From Candidatus Aminicenantota bacterium (lineage in GTDB: Bacteria > Acidobacteriota > Aminicenantia > Aminicenantales > Aminicenantaceae), in the NCBI GenBank assembly GCA_030620655.1, contig JAUXEH010000012.1:1-19390 (forward strand): a stretch of DNA of 19,390 nucleotides, in the 5' to 3' direction. Position 1 is the stretch's first letter. Each line of letters begins with the position of its first letter. A program made the position numbers and the translations under genes. Below the pieces are notes generated by a model. It did no database searches. It was not told the origin of the DNA and saw nothing but the letters and a program-made list of their open reading frames with translations. Of this stretch, positions 13,734 through 19,390 are shown in pieces.

Positions 13734-14723
13734 TCAGGGACGGCGTTCTATGCGTGCGAGGGGGTCTTCGATCAGGATCTTGATATAGCTCTTGGCCTTG
13801 AGTCTTTCGAGATATTTCTGCTTCTCGACCTGAGAGCGCTCCTGGAAGATCTTTTCCTGGACCTGGTCGCGAACCTCATCGAAGGGGAGCAGTCGGCTTT
13901 CCGTCTTCTCCTCCAGGCGAAGGAGGTACCAACCGCTCTGGATAGAGATCCAGGGAGTCACGCCTCCCTCATCGAGTTCGGTCACCTCCTGCTCGAAGGC
14001 GTCGAGCATGTCCCCCTGTTTGAAGGAGCCCAGGTCCCCCTGCTTGTCTTTGTTCGGGCCCTCGGAATGTGTGCCGGCCACGCTGCCGAAATCCTCTCCC
14101 GCCTCCAACAAGCCCAGGATCTCCTTTTTCTTGCGCCCGGCGTCTTCTTCGCTGTTGTCCTCGCTTGAGACAAAAATGCCCCGGAGGCGGTACTCCGGAG
14201 GCAGAGTAAATTCATCCGGATGCTGACGGTAATAGTTGAAGATCTCGGCATCGTCGACCACAATACTCCGTCCCACTTCCGCGTAGACAGCCATGTCGCG
14301 CATATAACTCTCCCGCATCTGGGACTTCCACGCCTCAAAATCCCCGCCCTGCTTCTCGAATTCCGCCTTTAACTGGGCATCGGATTCAAGGTTGTTCTCC
14401 TGCTTGATGTTTTCGATGAACATGTTGAGCTGTTCTGTCACATCGATGTCCAGTTCCCTGGCTTTCTGAAGCAGGAGGATGTTCATGATCATGTTTTCGA
14501 GCAGGTATCCCGCGGCGAACTCATACTGTTTCTGGAACTCTTCACCCTGGACCTGGGACCTGAGCTCCCGGTAGAGGAGATCATGCTGGACCTTGAAGTC
14601 CGACAGGGTGATGATTTCGTCGTTCACGACGGCGACGATGGCCTCGACGACGGCCTGGCCGCGGATAAGACCCGTCAACCCCAGCAGCAGGAGCGCGGCC
14701 AGCGCTATCTTTATTCTATTCAT
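13734..14723 (-). CDS. SurA-like periplasmic peptidyl-prolyl isomerase/chaperone
   Basis: 329 aa. A signal peptide (about 1-23, ending R-G-Q-A) leads into a SurA N-terminal-type helical domain (V-V-N-D-E-I-I-T-L-S-D, 32-42), then one parvulin/rotamase domain (about 177-272, with the G-D-L-G-S-F and G-W-Y-L-L-R-L markers) and a charged C-terminal helix. E. coli SurA has two parvulin domains; one-domain homologues are common elsewhere. It should help fold outer-membrane proteins in the periplasm. AAGGA lies six bases before the ATG, and the start overlaps the upstream PpiC-type gene by 8 bp. Last gene of the mfd operon; it converges on the arginine decarboxylase gene. Confidence 0.88.
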   Translation of the reverse strand: MNRIKIALAALLLLGLTGLIRGQAVVEAIVAVVNDEIITLSDFKVQHDLLYRELRSQVQGEEFQKQYEFAAGYLLENMIMNILLLQKARELDIDVTEQLNMFIENIKQENNLESDAQLKAEFEKQGGDFEAWKSQMRESYMRDMAVYAEVGRSIVVDDAEIFNYYRQHPDEFTLPPEYRLRGIFVSSEDNSEEDAGRKKKEILGLLEAGEDFGSVAGTHSEGPNKDKQGDLGSFKQGDMLDAFEQEVTELDEGGVTPWISIQSGWYLLRLEEKTESRLLPFDEVRDQVQEKIFQERSQVEKQKYLERLKAKSYIKILIEDPLARIERRP

Positions 14724-15651
14724 GTTCGTTCCTTAGATACGTAAAAGAAAGATTCCCGGTTTCCGCTCGCCAGTCCAGGCGCTCCCGGGGGGAGGCGAAG
14801 TGCGAAGCCAGGTGCGCCTGGAACTTGTTTTCCAGAATCGCGTCCTCTATCTCTAGGGAGGCCTCGCCTTCCGAGACCAGTTCCGGAGGATATTTGGCAT
14901 CCAGCCGAAACACATGATACCCGTACGCGGATTCGACGATCCGGCTGCTCTCTCCCTCCTGCAGCGCGAAGATCACGGTCTCCATCTCCGAGGGAAGCTG
15001 CCCCAGCTCGAACACCCCCATGGCCCCGCCCTTGTCCGCCTCCACCCCGATCGACATTTGTCGGGCCACTTCGCGGAAGCGGGGCTCACCCGAATCCTTT
15101 ATCATGTCCAGGGCCTGCACGGCCCTGTTCTCGGTGGCCAGCAGGATCTGGCTGACCCTGACCCGGGCCGATTTCAGGAAATCCCGTTTGTGCTCCGCAT
15201 AGTAGGCCGTGATCTCTTCGGGTGCCACCGTGATGTCCTTCGTGAGGATGCGGGCCCAGATCTCAAGCAGCTGCCGGACCTCCGGGATCCGTCCTCCGCC
15301 CTGGGAGACGAGGCTTTCCTTCTCGGCCGGATCGAGCCTGTCGACCCAATCCAGGGCCTCGGCCAGTAGGAGTTTTTCTTCTATGAAGCTGTCGAACAGG
15401 CGGCTCAGGACGGCCTCTGAAAGCTGTGAGGCCTCCTCTCCCGTGCTCCGAGCCACGTAACGGGTGAAATCGGCCTGGGTGTAGGAAACCCCTTCGATCG
15501 AGAGGACGACACTTTCTCCATCCCGGGAACCATTCGAATCTGAGGCCGAAGCCCGGCCCTCAGGATCCTGTACGGTGCAGCACCAAAACAGGCCGGCGCA
15601 AGCCAGCACTGCGACGGCGAGATGTACACAAAATGACCTTCCGGCTCTCAT
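14716..15651 (-). CDS. PpiC/PrsA-type peptidyl-prolyl isomerase, probable lipoprotein
   Basis: 311 aa. The N-terminus reads as a lipoprotein signal with V-L-A-C18 as lipobox; further cysteines at 24-25 make the exact site uncertain. A SurA_N-like helical region (about 48-150, starting L-S-I-E-G-V-S-Y-T-Q-A-D-F) leads to a parvulin domain (about 162-252: V-S-Q-I-L-L-A, G-G-A-M-G-V-F, Y-G-Y-H-V-F-R-L). It probably acts as a membrane-tethered foldase for exported proteins, partner to the SurA-like protein encoded next. It starts 24 bp after mfd with only a weak GTGGA ribosome site and overlaps the surA-like start by 8 bp. Confidence 0.88.
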   Translation of the reverse strand: MRAGRSFCVHLAVAVLACAGLFWCCTVQDPEGRASASDSNGSRDGESVVLSIEGVSYTQADFTRYVARSTGEEASQLSEAVLSRLFDSFIEEKLLLAEALDWVDRLDPAEKESLVSQGGGRIPEVRQLLEIWARILTKDITVAPEEITAYYAEHKRDFLKSARVRVSQILLATENRAVQALDMIKDSGEPRFREVARQMSIGVEADKGGAMGVFELGQLPSEMETVIFALQEGESSRIVESAYGYHVFRLDAKYPPELVSEGEASLEIEDAILENKFQAHLASHFASPRERLDWRAETGNLSFTYLRNEHE

Positions 15652-15675
15652 TGGCGTCCACGTCGGCTTATTATA

Positions 15676-18600
15676 TTACATAAGGCTTAACTTCTTCAAG
15701 ATGTGGATGGTTTCATCCAGAAAGGCGGTCTCACCCGCGGCACCGAGCTCCAGGCTGAGCACACCCTGAGGCGTTATGGATCCGCGGTAGCGTTCCACCA
15801 GCCCCGTCAGCCGGCTGACGTCCGCCTTTGAATCAGGCAGGAACTTGAACACGAGCTTCGACCCGACCCGGTCCAGGGACGTGATATGCATGTTCCCGGC
15901 CAGAAACTTAATGGCCCCGTAGCGTAACAGGCTGTGCACGCTCGCAGGCAGGGGGCCGTAGCGGTCGCGGACCTCTTCTTTGATGCGGTCCAGCTCCCCC
16001 AGGCTGTCCACCGAAGAAATGCGTTTGTACAGGTTCAGGCGGAGGTTGGTCTGCGGCAGGTAGGATGCGGGGATGCGGACGGCCAGCTTGAGGTTGATCT
16101 TGCTCTTGATCTCCTCGACCGGCTCCCCTTTCATCCCGCGGATGGTCTTATCCAGCAGGTCCATGTAATAATCAAAACCCACGGCCTCCATGGTACCATG
16201 CTGCTTGTTACCCAAGAAGCTTCCCGATCCTCGGATCTCGAGATCCTTGGCTGCCAGGCGAAACCCCGACCCCAGCTCGCTGAATTCCTTGAGGGCCTTC
16301 AGCCTCTGTTGGGCCAGCGGCGTGAGCTCGGCGAAGGGAGGCACCAGGAAATAGGCAGCGGCCTGACGCGATGAACGACCGACACGCCCCCGGAGCTGGT
16401 AGAGCTGAGCCAGCCCGAACCTGTCCGCCCGGTTGACGATCAGGGTATTGACCAAGGGTATGTCAATGCCGTTTTCGATGATGGTGGTGGATATAAGGAT
16501 GTTGTACTTCTCCTGGATGAAATCGAGCATCCGTTTTTCCAGCTCGGATCCCGACATCTGTCCATGTATAAAAACCACCCGTGCCTCAGGCACCCAGTTC
16601 TCCAGCATCCGGGCCATGGACTCGATGTCTTCCACCCGGTTATGGATGAAATATACCTGTCCACTCCGCTGCAGCTCCCTGCGCACGGCCGAGGTGATCA
16701 GGTTCCGGCTGAAGGTGGTCACAACCGTGTGGATGGCCAGTCGATCCTTGGGAGGTGTCTCGATCAGGCTGATGTCCCTGAGCCCGGACAGCGACATGTT
16801 CAGGGTCCGGGGGATGGGAGTGGCGGTCATGGTCAGGACATCGATATTCGCCTTGATCTGCTTGATCCTCTCTTTGTGCTTGACCCCGAACCTCTGTTCC
16901 TCGTCCACCACCAGCAGGCCCAGGTCATGAAACTCCACATCCGGGGAGAGCAGGCGGTGGGTGCCGATGATGATGTCGACCAGCCCGCGTTTCAGGTCTC
17001 CCAGAAGATTTTCCTGGGCGGCGCGGGTCTGGAGGCGGGTCAAGCCCTCCACCCGGACGGGAAAAAGCAGCAAGCGGCGGCAGAAGGTCTGGAGGTGCTG
17101 GCTGGCCAGGACCGTGGTCGGACAGAGCACCGCCACCTGCTTGCCGTCCATGACCGCCTTGAACGCGGCCCGCATGGCCACCTCGGTCTTGCCGTAGCCC
17201 ACATCGCCGCAGAGCAGCCGGTCCATGGGAGCCGGGGACTCCATGTCGTGCCTGATCTCGGAGATGGCCCGCAGTTGGTCATCCGTTTCCTGGTAATCGA
17301 ACGTCTTCACGAACTCCGTGCTCCATTCCCCGGCAGGGCTGAAGCTGTATCCCTTCGCGGCCTTCCTCTTTGCGTACAGCTCCAGCAGTTCCTGAGCCAT
17401 GTCTTCGATGGCCTTTTTGGTCCGTGCCTTGGTCCGTTCCCACTGCAACGTGCCCAGTTTGCTGAGGAGGGGGGCATCCGTGCCCATGCGGGCATATTTC
17501 TGGACCAGGTTCATGTCCTCCACCGGCACAAAAAGCTTGTCCTCGTCCCGATAATGGATCTCCATGAACTCGCGTTTCTTGTGGTCCACCTCCATACGGA
17601 TCAGCCCGGAGAACACGCCGATGCCGTAATCGGTGTGCACGATGTAGTCGCCGACCCGCAGATCTCGGAAATCGGACACAAAGGGCTTAATCCGGGGACG
17701 GCTCACCAGCACCCGTTCTTCCGTGAACACATCCCCTTCAGAAAAAAACAGGATCTTCAGGGGTGGATACCCGAAGCCCCGGCGCAGCCGGCCCTGCAGG
17801 AGAACGACCGACTCGTCCCTGAGGGGAAACAGCACATCGTCCGTGATCAGATACCGCAGCTGATGCTGGGAAAGCAGGCCCGCGAACTTACGGCGCACGG
17901 CCTCCCCGGAAAAGAACAGATAGCAACGCTCCCGCTCCTCCTGCTTTTTCTTCAAGAATTCGAGGAAAAAGGAGATCTTGTTATCGAACCTGGGTACCGA
18001 CTGGAAGAAAAAGCGGATCTTCCGTCTCGGGCTGGGGCCTTCGATCTCGTTGAGGCGGACGGCTTCCTTCCGAACGCTCTCCCAGGAGGTGGACGGATAG
18101 ATCGTGTCAGGGGAAAGGCTGAAGGACTTCTGGGCGGTCTGCTCGGCATGCCGGGATTCGAGGGCTTCCCTGCTGTCCTGCCAATCCTTTTCAACCTCCT
18201 CAAACCCGTCCAGGATCAAGAGATGGCTTTCCAGGTAATCGGAAAAGGGAGAGAAGCGGCCGCGGCCAAGCAGAGACTGATAGACAAACGAGGGGAAGAC
18301 GTCTCCACCCTGCAGGCGGGCGATCCTTTCCTCCAGGTCGGCAGCGGTCCCCGGGGGAGCGGCTGATCGGGCTTCCGCCGCCCATTCCCGGATAAAGACC
18401 GGGTCAGCCGGGAACTCGCGCAGGGAGGGGATCCGCACAAAATCGCTCTTGCGCAGGGACCGCTGCGTGGAAGGATCGAATTCCCGGAGGGAAGCGACCT
18501 CATCCCCGCTGAATTCGAGGCGCGAGGGGAAGGACTCCCAGGGGGTGAAGACATCTACGACCCCACCCCGCCAGGCGTATTCACCGTGGCTGTTGATGAT

Positions 18601-19104
18601 GTCCGTGCGGTCATACCCGTATCGGGCCAGGAGCTCCAGCAGCCTGTCCCGCGAGAGCGACTGCCCCTTTTCCACACTCAAAAATGAGGCCACCAGGTCG
18701 TCCGGAAGGGGGACGGGCTTGAGAAGCCCGAACAGGTTGGTCACGAAGAGACCAGGGCGGCGATGCAGGGCATCCCAGAAACAGCGCGTGCGGGCCGCGA
18801 TGGCCTCCAGAGAGGGCATGATCTCCTGATACGGGTCTTGGGAGAGGGCCGGCAGGACACGGACCGGCAGGTCGGCCTGCAGGCGGTCGCAGAAAAAGCG
18901 TGCCGCATCGGCAAACCTGAACAGAGAAGCCGAGGACGGCCGGATGAAAACGATCCCCCGGCCGCTCTTCAGCGCCAATGCCGCCAGCAGGTAGGGTTTA
19001 GCGGCCTCGGTGACACCGGTTATCTGGAGCCGCCTCGCGCCCCCATCGAGCTGCTTGCACAGCTCCCTGAATTCCGGTGTCTCCAGGACGAAATCGAGGC
19101 TCAT
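15676..19104 (-). CDS. mfd: Transcription-repair coupling factor
   Basis: 1142 aa (E. coli Mfd 1148). Mfd is the ATP-driven translocase that removes stalled RNA polymerase and recruits UvrA to template-strand damage. Order: UvrB-like domains (about 1-330), the RNA-polymerase interacting domain (about 484-550, starting G-D-Y-I-V-H-T-D-Y-G-I-G), helicase motor with Walker A G-D-V-G-Y-G-K-T (633-640), D-E-E-Q (734-737), T-A-T-P-I-P-R-T (760-767) and motif VI around Q-L-R-G-R-V-G-R (903-910), then the C-terminal TRCF domain. The ATG at 19102-19104 is chosen because the protein aligns with Mfd from there and a -10 box ends seven bases upstream; an in-frame extension to 19257 would start upstream of that promoter and looks non-homologous. 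First gene of mfd-ppiC-surA. Confidence 0.98.
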   Translation of the reverse strand: MSLDFVLETPEFRELCKQLDGGARRLQITGVTEAAKPYLLAALALKSGRGIVFIRPSSASLFRFADAARFFCDRLQADLPVRVLPALSQDPYQEIMPSLEAIAARTRCFWDALHRRPGLFVTNLFGLLKPVPLPDDLVASFLSVEKGQSLSRDRLLELLARYGYDRTDIINSHGEYAWRGGVVDVFTPWESFPSRLEFSGDEVASLREFDPSTQRSLRKSDFVRIPSLREFPADPVFIREWAAEARSAAPPGTAADLEERIARLQGGDVFPSFVYQSLLGRGRFSPFSDYLESHLLILDGFEEVEKDWQDSREALESRHAEQTAQKSFSLSPDTIYPSTSWESVRKEAVRLNEIEGPSPRRKIRFFFQSVPRFDNKISFFLEFLKKKQEERERCYLFFSGEAVRRKFAGLLSQHQLRYLITDDVLFPLRDESVVLLQGRLRRGFGYPPLKILFFSEGDVFTEERVLVSRPRIKPFVSDFRDLRVGDYIVHTDYGIGVFSGLIRMEVDHKKREFMEIHYRDEDKLFVPVEDMNLVQKYARMGTDAPLLSKLGTLQWERTKARTKKAIEDMAQELLELYAKRKAAKGYSFSPAGEWSTEFVKTFDYQETDDQLRAISEIRHDMESPAPMDRLLCGDVGYGKTEVAMRAAFKAVMDGKQVAVLCPTTVLASQHLQTFCRRLLLFPVRVEGLTRLQTRAAQENLLGDLKRGLVDIIIGTHRLLSPDVEFHDLGLLVVDEEQRFGVKHKERIKQIKANIDVLTMTATPIPRTLNMSLSGLRDISLIETPPKDRLAIHTVVTTFSRNLITSAVRRELQRSGQVYFIHNRVEDIESMARMLENWVPEARVVFIHGQMSGSELEKRMLDFIQEKYNILISTTIIENGIDIPLVNTLIVNRADRFGLAQLYQLRGRVGRSSRQAAAYFLVPPFAELTPLAQQRLKALKEFSELGSGFRLAAKDLEIRGSGSFLGNKQHGTMEAVGFDYYMDLLDKTIRGMKGEPVEEIKSKINLKLAVRIPASYLPQTNLRLNLYKRISSVDSLGELDRIKEEVRDRYGPLPASVHSLLRYGAIKFLAGNMHITSLDRVGSKLVFKFLPDSKADVSRLTGLVERYRGSITPQGVLSLELGAAGETAFLDETIHILKKLSLM

Positions 19105-19111
19105 GCCGCCT

Positions 19112-19140
19112 ATTATACGTGCTGCACACGCCGCTGTCAG
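19112..19140 (-). promoter_or_regulatory. Sigma70-type promoter of mfd, predicting a leaderless transcript
   Basis: On the minus strand CTGACA (19135-19140, 5/6) and TATAAT (19112-19117, perfect) are 17 bp apart. Only seven bases (AGGCGGC) separate the -10 from the mfd ATG, so the usual start site falls at or one base before the A of the start codon. An AGGCGG string is too close to the ATG to act as a normal ribosome site and would not be transcribed. Confidence 0.8.
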
Positions 19141-19235
19141 CCCGAAACGTTCATGCTGTTGGTAGGGTGGGCAAGAATGAGGGGGAGGGTTGGCCGGCTT
19201 GACATTCAGGGGCGGCTGGGAGACATTGGGAGCGC

Positions 19236-19390
19236 ATGAGGGACGGACACGACACACCGGTTCAGGGACAGGTCCGGTTCCACGCGGGCTACAGGGGCCG
19301 GCAGGAACCGAGACGCATCATGATCGAGGGACGCGACCATACCGTAACCGAAATCCTTTCCCGGGGGAGGATCCGGGACAGCGGATCGGG
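19236..19390 (+). CDS. Partial unidentified small protein gene, divergent from mfd
   Basis: An open frame from ATG 19236 runs off the right edge with 51 codons visible. The peptide contains V-R-F-H-A-G-Y-R-G-R-Q-E-P and R-I-M-I-E-G-R-D-H-T-V-T-E-I-L, a strand-rich pattern that looks like real protein, not shadow sequence. I cannot assign a family; it loosely recalls small (under 100 aa) proteins with a P-x-x-F/I-x-x-x-G-R-x-x-x-V-x-x-(I/V)-L pattern. GGGAG at 19228-19232 is close to the ATG. A TTGACA hexamer lies at 19199-19204, but its -10 partner is poor. The coding potential is a judgement from composition and motif pattern. Confidence 0.5.
   Translation, partial: MRDGHDTPVQGQVRFHAGYRGRQEPRRIMIEGRDHTVTEILSRGRIRDSGS

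Noticed and set aside
16564..18366. 600-codon plus-strand open frame inside mfd
   Set aside because: Antisense to conserved Mfd motor and interaction domains; composition rich in H, Q, G, L as expected of a shadow frame.
19161..19190. Second G-quadruplex candidate upstream of mfd on the plus strand
   Set aside because: One loop between G-runs is nine bases, outside the usual one-to-seven rule.
19105..19257. N-terminal extension of mfd by 51 codons
   Set aside because: Reads through the mfd promoter, is rich in Pro/Cys/Ala with no match to Mfd N-termini, and would begin upstream of the predicted transcript start.
1..19390. tRNA/rRNA genes, CRISPR arrays, insertion sequences or prophage genes
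   Set aside because: No cloverleaf-like sequence, spaced repeats, transposase motifs or phage genes were seen in the gaps, which are all short.

Overview
The window is a gene-dense, high-GC bacterial chromosomal segment from a diderm (Gram-negative-type) organism. The outer-membrane and periplasmic genes show this: an LptF/LptG-type permease, an EnvC-like murein hydrolase activator, SurA- and PpiC-type periplasmic foldases, and lipoproteins. The lineage cannot be fixed from the sequence alone. A CIRCE-regulated groESL operon, a pyruvoyl-dependent arginine decarboxylase and an mfd-ppiC-surA cluster would fit a deep-branching phylum such as Acidobacteriota/Aminicenantota, but that is an inference. 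I see no tRNA, rRNA, CRISPR array, prophage or insertion sequence.

Layout. (1) 1-138, minus: the first codons of an lptF/lptG-type permease. (2) 433-2364, minus: groES-groEL, with a strong intrinsic terminator behind groEL and a consensus promoter bracketed by two CIRCE operators. (3) 2540-6272, minus: a tight six-gene operon read in the order unknown 152-aa protein, PgeF/YfiH family, purC, PHP phosphatase, CvpA family, small Fis-type DNA-binding protein. Several members act on purines or nucleotides. (4) 6474-12413, plus: an NSS-family sodium symporter, a flippase-like membrane protein, an EnvC-like LytM activator, an S41/PDZ protease homologue that lacks its catalytic residues, and a YibQ-type divergent polysaccharide deacetylase. 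The last three form a cell-envelope module. (5) 12584-13709, plus: a lipoprotein followed four bases later by a pyruvoyl-dependent arginine decarboxylase. (6) 13734-19104, minus: mfd, a PpiC-type lipoprotein foldase and a SurA-type foldase in one operon. (7) 19236-19390, plus: the start of an unidentified gene divergent from mfd.

Points worth a second look: the degraded S41 active site (Ser, Asp and Lys all replaced) inside an envC-yibQ operon; a near-consensus mfd promoter whose -10 box ends seven bases before the start codon, implying a leaderless transcript; a 19-bp perfect inverted repeat with a G-rich loop and a competing small hairpin at 12426-12490; paired CIRCE operators around one groESL promoter; and an NSS transporter with substitutions at the predicted Na1 site. 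I did not find a clear, wholly new multi-gene system. The best candidate for undescribed biology is the envC / pseudo-Ctp / yibQ module.
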